A stretch of 64,000 nt of DNA from Phoebastria nigripes (taxonomy: Eukaryota; Chordata; Aves; Procellariiformes; Diomedeidae), in the NCBI GenBank assembly GCA_035582835.1, contig JAYKAV010000433.1, positions 852,732 through 916,731 on the forward strand, in the 5' to 3' direction. The position numbers were made by a program, and so were the translations under genes. Under the pieces are notes generated by a model. It did not search any database and was not told where the DNA came from. It was given only the letters and a program-made list of their open reading frames with translations. This document shows, piece by piece, positions 23,101 to 38,100 of this stretch (positions within the stretch are counted from its first letter, which is position 1; each line of letters starts with the position of its first letter).

Positions 23101-26100
23101 TTGTGTCCTCCCACAGAGGCCTGTGGTGCCTAGGAGAGAGGATCACATGTGTTACTCCCCCTTCGGTAACATCGCGTAGCCTGGCCACTGTCAAATTTGC
23201 CTCCTCCTCTCTGCACTTGCCAAATTTATCCTATTAAAACATTTGATGGGCATCCTCGTTACCCCACATTTTTCTCTATTTTTATTCATGATGAAATTCA
23301 ATAAAAAGGAAAAAAAAAAAAGACTCCCATTCCTGCTAGTCTTGGTGCTTGTAGCTAGCACCGCATTGTCAGTCCCAGACCACATCGCAGCTGGCAGCAC
23401 ACAGCTGTGGCAGAGGCTGCCAAAGAGGAAATGCAAGAAAAAAAAGCTGTTCTCATGATTTTCTTTTCTGAAACATCCCCAATGCCTTATATTACCCTGC
23501 CATCTTGAAGCCTGTTTTTTCCTACCCAGTGAAAGACTCTTTCACTCTCTGTTAGCACAGAGGGCTGGGGGGACCAAATTATCCAGTCTCCTTGCAGAAA
23601 GAATTACCCTGAGCACATCGCTCTACTGATGCAACTTCATGGCCTCCAGTGCTGCTGCCTGGCTGCCCCTAAATCTGCATCAGGGCTCTCCCTGCAAGTA
23701 GGGCCAGGGATAGCGCCTAATGTTTAGCACCAGTTTTCCTAAAAAGCCACTCCATGCTCTGGCAGTGTTTCAGGATCATTAATACATTAGAGCTGCAAGC
23801 TGGCAGCCCAGGACCAGTGGAGCACAATGGTTAATTAGCAGGTTACAAATCATCTTTTAAATGGACAGTTGATAGGGCTTCAGGGCTTTTAAATTGTCCT
23901 TTTATTAACAGAGTTTCCCAGGATGGTATATCAGAAATGATTGTTTGCAATCAAGAGACACAAAAGCTGCTTTCAGGGACTTAATGCCGATGAGTCTGAC
24001 TTCCGTGCTTGCATGGGAGAGGAACCAAATCTGTGGCAGGAGAAACACTTGCTTTTACATTGCAGATGGGAGGGGAAGATCGGCAGAAAGGGTGGCTGAA
24101 AAGTCTTTAGCTCCCTTCAGGCAGCACAATCAGTAGGCAGATTTTTCAAAAGAGTTAGAAAAAAATATCCTCTTATGTACTAGTTTCAAAAATCCTGCCC
24201 AGTGGGGGATCCAAGCACTGGAAAACCAGCTCTAAGCTCTTACAAAAATCTCCTCCTGCAGAAGAAATGCCAGTTCTGGTGCCGACACGTGCCTGGAGAA
24301 GTGGGTACCAAAAGGTTAATTTAACACATCTGTTGGTACTTATTTTTAAAATAAGAAGACAATGAAGTAGCCTAGAGATGTCGAAGCCTGTCAAAGCTTT
24401 TGGTATGGAGAACTGTTAGTACAAAACAATGCTTAACATGGCTGGATAATGGCATCAGCATCGTCACCCTTGCACATTAACATTAGCTGGGTATATGTAC
24501 GTCAGGAGGTCAGACAAACCCAGAGTCAGAAAGCATTTGGGATCCCAAGGCCGTATCCTGGTTAGGAGCAAGCTCTGTCCCCCCCGCCCCGGACCGTTCT
24601 GTGGCTGAGAAATAGAGAAATTCTTGCATAAATCTCAGGATAAACAAACATAATCTTCTCTGTCTACTTTTTTGTTCCCTCCTCACATCTCTTCCCCTGC
24701 TGTGCAGGAACAGTTAAACTATGAGACGATAATGTCATTGTCATATTTCATAATTTTGGGGGCGGAGAGGAGGAAGGAGGAGAAAAACATGTTTTGCTTC
24801 CCCATGGCCTGGGTGTGTCATAACAGGCTAACAGCAGCTCTGGGGCAGCATGGAGCAAATATGAAAATCTGCTCCTGAGCCAGTGCAAAAGCAAAGCTAA
24901 CCATGTTTTCTTAACTGCACTGTTCAGACCTGCTTTCCTGATAGAAGAGAACCAGATTTTTTTGGTCGTCTCCGTTTTCCGCAGTGCCCTTTGAGAAGCA
25001 AAAACAGAAGCACACTAAGGAAAAGGCAGCCTGGCTTTGAGCGAGGGGTGTAAAAGGATGGAGAGTTGTACAGTGTCTCTGTAACAGAGCGATTTGTGGT
25101 GTGCACTGAAGAGCTGGTGCCCAAAACGGGACAGTCTCTGGGTTGCAGGTCTCCGGCACTGGCCAGCCACGGAGCAGGAGCTGCGTCTTCTCCTGTGTCT
25201 CACGAGCTGCAGCACAGTCCCTCAGCCGGGCCATCCCAGCACATTTCCTGGGCGCAGGCTTGCTCTTCACTTGGCAGAGGCAGGGCTGAAGTCAAGCTGC
25301 GCTGGGCTGCAGACAGGCAGAGGCACACTGCTCCCCCCACAGCTTACGCACACCCTGGCTCAGTGCTCCGGCTGCGCGGATGCTCTGGCTTTCCGGTTCC
25401 CGTCTTCTGGGACACAGTCAGGCATTGTAAAGGGTCCAAACCGAATCATTCTTTGCATGAGCTTGCACGAGAAATATGCACTCAAATGAAACAATAAGCA
25501 CACCCATGCAGCTCCCTGCCTCAGTTTCCCCATCAATTATGAGCTGTCTTTGGCATTTCCAAGGCAATCAGTGCTCCTTCTCTCCTGCCTCTCCTCCCAC
25601 ACAAGGTTTCCCCAGGGACAGAGGGGCTCCAGCTCTTCTGCAGCAGCTGGCTCCTTTGTACTCTTTCTAAAATGGTGAGTTTCTTTTACAGCTGCTTTAA
25701 AGGCTAAACATCCATCTGCACCTTGCTCTCCAGCCAGCCTCCTCAAATAAGCAAAGTTTCCAGGTTTCTGCTGTTTTAATCTCTCTATGAATGCAAGGTC
25801 TCAGTTTGGGCTGCAGACACTCATTAGATCCCTTGCTACTAGATTCTTCAAATGGGGCTGCACGAGCAGTTGACTTTGAGCCTGGAGGGAGCATTTTTGT
25901 TACATAAGTTTTTGCAGCAACCTTTTGAAATAAATACCCAGTATCATGTTTCACCATATCCTGGCCCACTTTGCAGCAGGCCAGGATATGGTGAGGGGTG
26001 GCTTCTCTGAGCACAGACCCCTCTGCATTTTTTCCCAAGTCTTTGCCGAGAAATTCTAGGACAATATAGCTAAGATCTTCCTTATTATTTCCAAGAATCT

Positions 26101-29100
26101 GTTTACACAAGCTTCCACCTGTACTGGAGCTACACCAGCTTCACACCAGTCAGACCAGCGAAGCTGTCATGCAGTGTCTGTGAGCACTGGCTGTATGGTC
26201 ATACCTCCCACCTGCCTCAGATTTAGCACATGTGGACAATCCCCCAAAAGACTGCCCCCAGCTTGCTCCCTGCACGATCCCACCGGGTACATGGGAACAG
26301 GCTGCAGTGGGGATGAGTAGCCTTAGGAGGCTGGGCAGAGCCAGCAGGTATTGAGACTGGTATCCCAAGTTTCCTCATCCAGCCCCGTAATGCTGGGCTA
26401 AACCTGGGCTGGCAAATGACTGGAATAAAAGTCCTGTTTCCAGCCTGGGTTGGACCTCACAGCACTGACGCTTTCTCGAATGGCTGACCTGGCAGTTTGT
26501 GCTGCAACTTTCCTCTTTGTGTTTCAGTTTTGCTTAGTGGTGCAAAATGGTAGCACGATAATCTGTCTCACACACTCCCTGGCCCCGTAGCAGTTCAGCA
26601 GGGAGGAGAATTTGGGGATGCCTCGGCTCCGCTGGGTGCGAGGGGGCCTGCTGGGCTGCAGCACGCCGGGACCTCTCCGCTCGTGGCAGCATTTGTGCGA
26701 GGCAGCCCCAGGGCTGCCATGTACGGTTACAAAACGGGGGGAGGCAGCTGTGATAAATGCTGTGCCACTTGGCAGCCGCTGTGCTGCAAATCACGTGCTA
26801 TGGCAGCGCCCGGGTGGGAGTGGGAGCTGCTCATGGAGGCGTGCAGCCACCCCAGGGCAGAGCCCCGAGCAAGCACCAACCCCCTGCCCTGAGGGGCTCA
26901 GCAGCACGGGGGGCAGGCTGGTACCCTGCCCTCATCTGCCCGGCACATGCAACAGTGAGCAGCCTTCCCAGTGGCACCCTGACAATACTATCTAACCAGG
27001 GCAGAAAGCCTTTCTTAAAATATATTTATGCTCTGCAGACTATTTTGCTAAGACCCACTGTGATCCCAGCCTGGCCTCTGACATGGCTGTATTATCAGTC
27101 CCATGTAGGGGCAGAGAACTGCCTGGCCTGTGGCATGCCTCATGTTTAGTATCTGTAGTTCATTAAGACGGAGGGGCTAATTTTCACCTCCTGCCAGGCA
27201 GGGGGATATCAACACTAGAGCAGAGCTTGCCAATCTGGTGGCAGCATGGCTAAACCCNGTGGAAGCAGGGATGGACCCCAGTAGAAGGGCACCATGTTTG
27301 ACAGGGACAAAGATCACTCCCAACTTTACCATGCTGGCTTTTAGCTGCATCTTAGATGGGCTCCCAGCTCTCATACAGTTGAATCGTAAGCTGCGTCTTT
27401 GGCCCAAATCTGAAAAGGTACCTGAAACTTGGTCTGTCTTGGAAAGAAATGGGGCCATACAGGACACCTCTCTGCCTCTAGCTTGGGAGGAGGAGGGACC
27501 TGTGGGAACGCATCCCTTTTTCTTGCTTTTCTCATACATCCCTTACTTTCTGACTTCTTTTTTTCCACATCAGTTTGATTCAGGGCCCCAGAAACCAACC
27601 TTTCCTCTTTTGCTGACCTTTTCTGGGCAGTTCTTACATGGCCTGGTGGGCACGGGGTCAGGCACTGACTCCCCTGCCAGGAGTCCTTGCTTACTCCTTG
27701 AAATAATTCCTGTGTCTGTGCTCTTGCAGGCAGAGGAGAGGAGAACAGCAGAGAAGAGGAGATCAGACAGTGACAGAGGCCCAGAAAGCGAGCACGGCCG
27801 GAAGGTGAGTGGGGCCCTGTGTCCCTTTGGGGGGACCCTTGTCTTGGAAGAGGAAACCAGTAGAATGTGCCTCCCCACCAGTAAGAGTTGCCTCAGCCCT
27901 AAAGGAAGCAGCAATGTGCTCTGATGTGGTCCCCACTGTTNCTCCCTCTTGTCATCCAAAGCTTTGCTGAGCAGCTAACACACCTGAAGCAAAGCAGCAC
28001 AGGAAAGAGGTGACAGGGACCTGCCCTTCACACCTTGTCGTGGCTGCTCTCACTAACTCAGCTCTTGCATGCTTCTCCTCTATGGGCGCATTAGGAACTG
28101 TCATGGCAGGACCCACTGTGCCTTACCGTGCCATGGGGCTGGAAGCTGTGGGGAGCATCTCCAGGTGTGTGCCCCAACCCAGGGACCAGTGCTTGCCCTT
28201 GCTTTGCCCTGGTGTGCCTTGCCTTTCTGCAGACCTCATCTCTCCCTTCCTGGGGATGCAGTCTCAGGTCCCCCAGCTCCTGCCAGCTAACAAATGGAGG
28301 AGCAATTACTGCCACCCCATCTCTGGCCCATGCAGGTGGGTCTCCTTGGTAACAGCTTTCAGTTACTCCTTCCCTGCTGCTCTGCTTTTATCAGCAGTGC
28401 AACACTGAGGAGTTAATTCCTGTTTGGGGATGGGGTGAGGGTGGCTGGCGTGGAAGGGTACATGTATGAAGTGATGAATTATCTGCTGGTAATTAGCACC
28501 CTGGGACTCAGCTCTGCACTAAGCTATTCACTATGCAGTGTTGCTTGACAACACACCATGGCCAGTTGGCTCCTGTTCCCACCACGTCCATTAACCTGAC
28601 AGCTGGGTTACCCACCTCTCCCACTTCACATGCTCCATCAGCTCTGAACTGTCATTTCATTAAGCTTTAAATTTTTGAACAGTGGCAGCCCTTAACTAGT
28701 CTATCATGAGGAGGAGTGATATACCAAGAGGCTGAAAGCAATGAAGGTGAAGAGCCCCTTTACTCTGAGAATGCTGCTCTTGGCACTCACAGTACCGCGT
28801 GCCCTGGGTCTGTGGGCTCCTACGGATGCCTGGTGGTCACAGAAGGCTGTCTTCCTTCTTGACCCTGTCAGTGTGAAGGATTTCATAGGCATAACTTTGA
28901 TTTAAGTGTCCCAAAGTCTTCAGGTGGGGGGATTCATTAGTCCGGTGCATCTTCTATGAGAGTTCAACCTCTCAAACTCTGCTGGGAGATGTTGCGAGCA
29001 CTCCAGGAAGTAACTATATGCCATAAGTAAACCTTAGGAAAGTGCCTCTTCCAGGAAAAATTGAGAATGTTTGGTTTTAAAATGTTCAGGTGAGCAGGAA

Positions 29101-32100
29101 CACAGCAGGTGAAAGCCACTGTCTAATTTATGCCTGCAGTTAAAGTGACTGCAAGTACAAATGGGGTGAATCAATTCTGTGGCCATTTGCACACAGAATT
29201 ACAGGGGCATGCTTTAAGAGTTTGTAATCAGGTACTGAATATCTAGAATGAAAAACTACATCTTCTGGTAGCTGCTTCACAGGTCAGGAGGTTAGATATT
29301 GCTGCAGGAACCAAAGAAACATTGCAGTTCCGGTTAGGGAAACAGCAGTGAAGCCCCATCTCATTAAGGCAAGAGGAATGTATCCAGATGGCAAAATCCA
29401 GGGGTTTAGGTGGAAGCAATTTTAATCCTTTGAAATGTAACACTATTTGTGTAGTCTGGATGAAGTGGAACAACTTTTCAGAAATACGTTGCCACAAATC
29501 ATCATTATCATTGTTGAATATCCCTGGGAGGGAATGGTTGCTTGTTCTGATTTGGCTATGGATTTACAATGTGACTCCAAGCAAGCCATGTAACTTCTTC
29601 CTGCCTCAGTTTCCCCTTCTGTAAAGTCAGCCAGCCCTGGGACCAGTATACTTAGGCTATGGGTAAAGCAGAGCCCTTCGGTGTGCACATCACCTTAGAG
29701 AGAGAAGCTAACCTTGCTCCAAGTTGTTTTCAAATATTATTGAGCATTTCTGGTGGTGACAGTACAAAGTATACTGAATGGAGACGTTTCAGACATTTTT
29801 ATTAACAAGAAGCTCTTTTGCCTCCACTAGGATGGTGGGAAGTCAATGCAGAAGAGCCCCGGAGACCTGAGTTTCCCCATGACTGGACGGGAACGCTCAG
29901 AGTACATACGCTGGAAGAGGGAGCGAGATCAGATTGACCTGGAGCGACTGGCACGTCACAAGAACGCGAAGGGCGAGTGGCGACGGGCTTGGGATGTGGA
30001 GAAGTCTGAGCACATGTAGGTCCTCCACTGTCCTGGGGTGGTTTGTCTGCAGCAGGCCATCTAAAGCCAGTGATGAGATCTTGTGCAGATATTTACTGCT
30101 GATCAAATCCCATGCTGTCATGTGCCTCTCCCTGACCAAATCTANATCGCTGTCTCTTTCTCTTCCTGACCATGTCTATCAGTGGGACCAGATATCAGAG
30201 TGATTCTCGTATTTTCTTTCTGATAGGAGGTCTCCTACCCTGATAGGAGATACTGTGTGCTGACAAAGATTGCCTGCCTTTGGTCCCACCAGGACATGGA
30301 CTGTGGGAGGGGGGGAGCATGAATCACTGCTCAGTCTACATCTGGAGGGTCCTTTCCATCTCCACATGGACAAATCCAATGGCAGGAGGGTGCAGGTGCT
30401 CTTCTAGAAACAGGGATGGACAAACTTGTGTTGCTAGTCCACAGGTTTTCTCACTGCCCTGCTTGTTTCTCGTTTTCAATCACAGGACAGGCCAATGTGC
30501 CTAAATACTCCACAGCTCAAACTCAGCCCATTCAGGCACTGCAGTGTGAGGGGATCACTTCAAAGGGCCACCTATATGATATGGGGGAAATGCTGGGGAC
30601 AGCAATGTGGGAGAGCTTTTAATGGGGTCTGACGCTTCCCCGCTTTAAATGCTGTCCCTCTAACTGTGCTTGTCCAGCTGGGTCACACCAGCTAGAAAGC
30701 TTTGGAGGATGACTTANCACCTGCAGCAAGATAATGTTTTGATAGGGTGTGGAGTTAGGGAACATTACATGGGTTTGCTGATAAAAGAGTTTCTACAGGG
30801 CAGATAGATGCGACAATCTTTTGGCTGAGGAATGGGGCCAAATACATAGATTTACAGTCACCGAGACACCAATAATTAGAGGTGAATTGGCTTCAGTGGG
30901 TCCTGAGTGTTGCTGGCAAGACAGCTCTGAGCCCTACTGTTCTCCCGTATATCCAATTTTAAGAGAAAAGCCGTAATACAAAACAAGCAGGATTAGAAAC
31001 CAACCAAACAAGTCTGATTGACACGTCTGATCTGAGAAGACAAGTCCTGAAGCTACTTTAGATTGTGTTTAGAAGCTTGGGAAGCTGCATTTGAGCCTTG
31101 TACAGTTACGCTACATCTATAGGCTTCATGGACGTTCACAGAATTAAATATATACATATATATATATGGGTACTGATGTAAAGGTTTTAGAGGTTTTCCT
31201 TTGGGGTAGAATTGCCTCACAGCCTCATTTCTCCTGGTTAGTGCATGCAGTTTCAGCTCCTGCTGATAAACCTGCACATATTTGCCAGTGGGCAGGTGCA
31301 GAAGGGCCAAAGGCTGGAGCCTGCGTCGTCTTGAGGTCTCCTGCCCATGCTTTTGCACACCGGAGGAGAACGGTCAGGTCTGACAATGCCTGTTTTTAAC
31401 CTGCAGGTTTGAAGAGGACTTTGTTAAGGATGGGGAGCCAGCCTTGGATAATCCCAGCAATAAGAAAGGTTGGCAAGGGACACCTAGACTCTGTCCTGAC
31501 GCTAGTGAATGCTGATCGTGCGAATCCCAGTGCCACAGCAGCTGTCGTGGCTTTCAGTCGTGAAACTCTGCTTTCCTGGGCAAACGCCTCTGAGCGCAGT
31601 GTTGGGGTCTCAGCCCTCTCTGCTTTGCAGAGTGCTCAGGGGATGGGATTTGAGCGTCTGGGTGCTAGTGCTTTTTACCTTCCCAGGGAGAGCAGTGGCA
31701 CGGTTTCTGTAACCTTGTATGACACAATATGGAGGCTCAGCACTGCCTCCTTTCCCAAACACTGGTTTGAGAGGCAATCCTATTCCAGAGCACATCATCT
31801 CTGATCCCTGTGGCACATGCTGGCTTCTTTACTGGCATAAGTCCATCATGACTCCTGTTTCTCAGGAGATGGACTGGCAGAACAAAGCTTTCCCTTCTGA
31901 CACCCTATTGGAACGTCAGGCTTTCTGCTGCGTGTCCATTACAGAACCTCACTCACTTTTGTGCATGCTTTGCTTTGTCCTTTCAGGGGGAAGAAACGCA
32001 AGGAAATTCCAGCACAGGTCCTTTCCTCCCGACGGGAGAGGTGAGTAAACCACACGACTCGGTTGCATCACCCCACTAAACGTCAGCACCTTTGATATGC

Positions 32101-35100
32101 CCTCATGGAGAGAGTTCTCTCCAGGCACTCTTGCAGATTTGGAGTGCCTTTTGGGGTCATACCAAGTGGCTGCTCTCATAGCTGTGTGGTATGGTCTGTG
32201 CTGTGTGGCAAGGGAGAACAAGAACAAGTCTTCCAAGAACAGCACAAGGGAGACTGTATCCAAGGAANAAGATTTAAAGTTATAATTGGAATTTGAAATA
32301 AAAAATGCAGAAGAAACACCCCAAAATTCTCAATTTGTATTTATTACTTTAGAAAATATACGTACAGTATGCATACAGCTTCAGAGGCTTCCCCTTCCAG
32401 AGGTACTTTCCAGTGATACAAGGATGTTGGCCCCTTCAGTGGTCCATCAACTGCTTCTGCCTGCTCTTGCATGGCATTTCCAACCTGTCTTCTAGGTGGA
32501 GGACAGCATGGAGTGAATGTGAGCGATCCTGGTCCGAAAGCAGTACCTGCTGTGAGCAGCCGAGCCAAAGGAAAGGACAGACTGACTGGCAGAGCCAGAA
32601 GGTAAGGAGGCTGGCAGCAGTGCTGCGAACTAGTAGTTGTGATATGCATGTCCAGGTCTCATTCGTTGCCTGATTGTGAAGAGGGACAGACAAAAAGAGA
32701 TATTGTTCCACAACAGCATCTTTTCAGATGAGTTCACGTTGGCTGGGACCATGTCTGGCAGGCTTCACTTAGTGGGGTTTGTGGTACTTGTGGGGTGCAT
32801 CATCGCTGTACTGACCCACTGCATCCACTCTCTGCAGAACAGCCCGAGGGGTCAGGGTTACTCTGTGGCCAGATTTGGGTAGCACTGGCACATGCCCCAG
32901 CAAGCTTTCGAACGCATCTTATCTGACTTCCAGGCACTGCTGATGTTGAGGAGCAGCCTCCAAAGATAGTTCCCAACTGAACCCATAGTAATTAGGATTG
33001 ATGCTGTGGTACAGATGTCTTTTCTTCTTAAACTGTTCTTAAAGATGTGAGGAGGGAAGTGGCCTGCTCCTGCCAGCTGTGGGCAGCACACAGCAATATA
33101 GTAATTTGCACAGAAGTCATTTCAGAATATCAGCAGATCTAAGTGCATTTTACAGGTTCGCCCACACCCTCCCAGGGGCCCCCCTCCCCTGCTGCTCTCC
33201 ATAATTAAATTTCAGTGCAGTCTCCAGTTTCCTGGAGCCACACTGATGGTTTAATAACAGTAATCGTCTTCACAGCACTGCCGTGCCCTTTAGCGGGCAA
33301 CAAAAGGATGAAGAGTTGATTACATACCCCAAACCTCTTCATTTATCCAGAACACAAAACCATTCCAGTAGCTTTTAATGTTAGCATTCTTCAACCATCC
33401 AGGTCAGTTATGACCATGCATAAAGAGATACGTGCTTCATAGGGGTACTCTCAGTATTACCCAGAAGAAATTAGTTAGTTGGAGGTCAGCTGCTGCTTGC
33501 TGTTACTTGGCTGAAATGAAGAGTGTTAGGCAGGGTCTGTGTGTGCAGGATTCTGCTGTGTCAGGACAGTAGTAGGTCTAATATGCAGAGCCTGGCACTG
33601 TATTAAGCCTGGTGATTTTTTTAATGTTGCTTTTGTTTCCAGTGGCTTTGCTTTGAGGAGATGCACCTGAGCAGCCATAACTCTCAGCTAGTTAAGCTGT
33701 GGACTGGGAATCTACTTACAGCATAAAGATGGGTTATCTTCTGTCTTCCTAAGCCAGAATCAAGTTAGCTTTGTTTTTAAGTTACATTCCACCCCTTTCC
33801 ATTCTTCAGCTCCATCCCCAATAAAATGTACTTGGGAAAGAAAAGCTGATGAGCTGTGCTCATGCTCTCCCCCAGCCGCTGGCTGCAGCACCGGGGAATT
33901 ACAGCGGTTCCCAGAGGATGTGCAGGACAGAATGCCAATAGATTTGCTTTATGTTGTTGCTTTCTATGAATACCTTAGAAGGCTTCAGACTCCAGGCTGA
34001 ACGTTGCTGTTCAAAACTATGAAAGATGCAGTGATTACAAACAGTTCTGCCCTGCCTGAAGATGCCAACCCGTCAGGGCCAAACCAAACTCCCAGACCTC
34101 AACAACTACCGTCAGGAGTAAGTGCGGTTCTGCTTCGGAGGTTTGCCACTGAAATTTGGTTATTTGTGATAGTAAAAAGAGGGACAGGGAGCTGGCCAGA
34201 GAGAGATGCAGAAATGAAATTTAAAATCGATGGGCTATAGGGCAGAGAGGGAAGAATTAAAAAACAGAGACAAGGAGCTGGACAGAGGGAGACAAGAATA
34301 AAATTTAAAAAGTGACAGGCTACAAGGCAGTGAGGGAAGAACTGAAAAATGGGGACAGGGAGGTGGACAGAGAAAGGCATAGAAAGAAAATTTATGCACA
34401 GGAATTACTTCAACAGCTGCACTGGAGAAGAGAAACAGAAGGAAAAAATATATCCACCTGATACTATATATAAGAAGTTAAAGCACAGTTAGCTGTTGGG
34501 CAGACACTACTACCCCCACATTGGTTGTAAGATTTTTAACAGCCACAAATGACCTGACTTTAGGTCATCATCCTTTCTAAAAGATAGTACTTCTTATGGA
34601 ATACAGCTTTCCTAAAATCACACATCAGTTTTGGGCTAAACTGGATTCAAGGGGAAGGCTACTGATGCAGCATTGCTGTCTCTACTTCCCTCTGAACGTA
34701 ACTGGATCAGTTATTATTAGTTGTCTAGGTCTCCTCCAAGCTAATGAGAGAACACTGTTTCCTGAGACACCTTTCCTTTGGACTTTGATCCATCTGTTCC
34801 TTTAAAATGCACATCTAGTGCCATCCCTTCTGCTTTGAGAAGAGTTCACGGGACACCTTATTGCTGCAGAGCAGATTGTGTCTCATTGCGGGAGAGATGC
34901 TCAGTGCTCCCAAGGGCTGGAAGAAATTGCACAGAACAAGCAACTCATGGTTTCTGTCAGTGTTTGCCAGGAACGTGAATTATACCTACTGCAAAGATCA
35001 TTTTCTTCCTTTCTCTCTCCTTCCTACTGGAGTCTTTTGTTTCCCTGCACTTCAGGGCCTGGGGAGGTGGGAAGGTGCAGAGGAGGTTTCCCTGGGAGCT

Positions 35101-38100
35101 TCATGTGGTGGTACGTCTGGTTTATTCTGGTCACGTCTTCAGCTGTTGGCCGTGCCCACCTTGTCTCACCATGAGAGCTGGGGTGTGTCTCAGGGCCCTT
35201 CAGGGAGGATCAGGTGTATAAGGCGTGGGATCAGCGACTTAGCTCATCCAGATGTGGCCCACCCCTGTCCTTCCTCCCAAGCAGCAAAATATAAGGAAAG
35301 ACTTCAGAAAATAATGATGATGTTAGAAGGACCTGATGACATGATAAACCTCATGCTTTCCAGTGTTTAATCTTAAAGTTTAATCCTAATGCAGTCATTC
35401 TTTTCTGCTCTGTGGACATTTTAGCTGTACAATTTAGATGCATATGGCTGGTTAAATGTGTGCTGGGAGTAGACTGTAAACNAAAGAGCAGTGTTGATTT
35501 TGAGCAGCTTCTTGGAATGGACAAAGAGTTTGTTGCTTCCCTTTTATAGGCAGAGCAGACGGATGGATCACACTATGATCTGCTCCCTCCATGCCACAGC
35601 CCATGGGTCAAACATCAGGTCCTGCCTGCAGCTCCATCTCTGCCCTGGTCAGACCCAGGGGAAGGGACGAGAGCCTGCCCACTCCCCTATATCCATCTCT
35701 TCTCCTCCTCCTCGGCAAATGTTGACTTATGCCCCAAAGCGTGCCTGTGACAGGCAGATGCTGACTAGTTTCCAGAGGTCTTGAGCCGTTTCTTTTTCCT
35801 TCTANGCTGAGCTCTCAGAGCTGTGCCCAGAAGGAGTGCCTTGGCTAGCTGTCTTATGGCAGAAACTCAAAGAAATAATGTTGGGCTGTGGGATTTAATG
35901 TTTTGTACAGACTGCCTCAGAGCCTCTGACTGGCCAGCTTGGAGCGCTGTTTGACGACATCTCATTGAGCTGCCCCTCATTAGCGGTCCTCGGAGTCTCT
36001 TCCTGCAGTGGTCTCTGCCTCTTCTGCTCCAGAGCTTGGAGAGGTCACTCAAGGCAGCCTCCTCTCTGCCAGTGGCTAGGACAGCTAGCATCATTTCAAA
36101 CTGAGTAGGGTTATACCTGGGTATCAGCGCTTTTACCTGCTGTAATACTATAGTATTATTTCGTTGCTTTTCTCACCTCCCCTCATTAGCAGGAGATTTA
36201 TGCAGTGGGTCCAGCAGACGTAAGATCCCTTGTTCCTTGGACATGCGTGCTTGAAGCGCATCAGAGCCAAAGCACACCAGCAATGTCAACCAGTTCAAAG
36301 TGACAATTGTTTCTGGGATGCGTTCTTTATCTGGGGAGAGGGGAAGGTCAGCTAGCCAGATTACACAGCGAGGTTTAGCACCTTCTGTTGGGAGGCCCAG
36401 AGGATGTATTGCAGGGAGGATGTGTCTCAGAGAGGATGCCTGGCTGGTCATGGGGTTCCACAGCCTGTTTCTTTTCTCACAACAAACTGAGAAGGTATGT
36501 TTTCCAGTACATGTTTGTGCCTCCAGTGCAGAGGCTTGGAGGCTTTTTAGTGCATCTAACTCCTCTAGAGCTGCTGGGTTCAATCAGGGTATTATTCATA
36601 TGCATTTAAAGGCTTTAAGGCCCCAAATGGCTGGTGCTAGAATCCTGTTTAGATGCCTAAATTCTCTTGATGATGAAATTATAAAATCTTATATACTATT
36701 GTCTCCACAGAGACATTCTTTATTCTTGTTCTTTTTATTTTTTCTCACTTTATCTCACAGTGAAACAGTACATCGTACTCCTTCCTGAACATCCTCCATT
36801 AGAAATGGGGCTAGAAGTTGTCTCGAGGAAACATTCAAGGTCAGGTTGGACGAGGCTCTGAGCAACCCGATCTAGTTGAAGATATCCTGGCCCATGGCAG
36901 GGGGGTTGGATAGATGACCTTTAAAGGTCCCTTCCAACCCAAACTATTCTATGATTTTTTTCATTCTTGTTTGCTGTACTTCATATTTATCAGCTACTAG
37001 GATGGAAAATCATGGTTATTTAAAACTACAAAGAAGTATCTTAAACACTACTGATGTGAGTAGCTGGAACATGGAGTCATGCCATGAAGTCCTTGCCTTC
37101 ACCTGTGGACCTGGGAAAATCAGGGGAAATGAGGAAGCCAAACACTGGTCTGCTGCAGCATGGACATCTCCCTGAGCACCATCCGACTGCTCCATCCTGC
37201 CAGAATCAATTTAGAATAGCTCTCCTTCTGCCCCTCCATCTCACCTCATGGACTTTTATTTTTCTTATCTCTTCTTCATTGCATCTTCTGTGTCCTCTGT
37301 TGATCTAGAAGGGATCCTGTGACTCTCTGGTCATGTAACCTCATCTCTGAAGCTGGAAGAGCATCCTTTGCTCCACTGCTTCTCTTTGGGAAGAGCCATT
37401 CCTGAAGCTTTTCCTATCATTTCAAACCTCAGCTCAGGGAGCCTCTGGGGTGCTGAATATTCCTTACCTTCATTTGTATCTGCCCTTTATCACTTGGAGA
37501 CTCCTCTCCCATTTAAGTCCAAGCAACCGAACAACAGCGGTAAGACCCATTTGGAGCATCTGGTGGTCACTTCCAGCAGCACCTTATCCCATATAGAATT
37601 TGGAGCCAAGTTCCCATATAAGCATCTATCATGGGATAGCACTAGCCATGCTAGGGAATGTGCCGAGTATTTTCATTGCATGTTAGTGATTAATAACACA
37701 CTCTGGTGTGTTAGCAGTAATGATGGGGAGGAGGAACATGTCAGGTGGAGATGCTGAATATTTCAAAATTGCTGTCTAGCTAGTTTTGGCTATCTTTAGA
37801 CCTGTGGGGGTGGTCTGTTCTGGGCTGGCTCTGCAGGAGCCATGCAGTGGTAGACAGAGCAGGGAGAGGCAGAAACCTGCAGCCAGCAAGTCATTCATCT
37901 GTTTTTAGATATCTATCTGGGGAAAGCAGTCATCAGTCCCATCAGCATCAGTGCTGAGTGCAGAGGGGAATCATAGAATCATAGAATCATTAAGGTTGGA
38001 AAAGACCTCTAAGATCATCAAGTCCAACCGTCAACCCAACACCACCAAGCCCCACTAAACCATGTCCCTAAGTGCCTCATCTACACGTCTTTTAAATACT

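Larger units (their letters stand above)
18285..27729 (+). other. CCDC9B intron between exons e and f (9.4 kb)
   Basis: It contains an old CR1 fragment (22195-22960), an A-rich run near 23310, a homeodomain-type TTAATTAG patch near 23830 and a 16-bp perfect hairpin (25951-25994). Overlapping frames near 24911-25497 and 26612-27149 are GC-rich but lack motifs or paired splice sites, so no exon is called. Confidence 0.8.

Noticed and set aside
27238..27924. Plus-strand open frame of 228 codons around coding exon f
   Set aside because: Only 27730-27804 is bounded by good splice sites and phase-compatible. The rest is intron reading open by chance.
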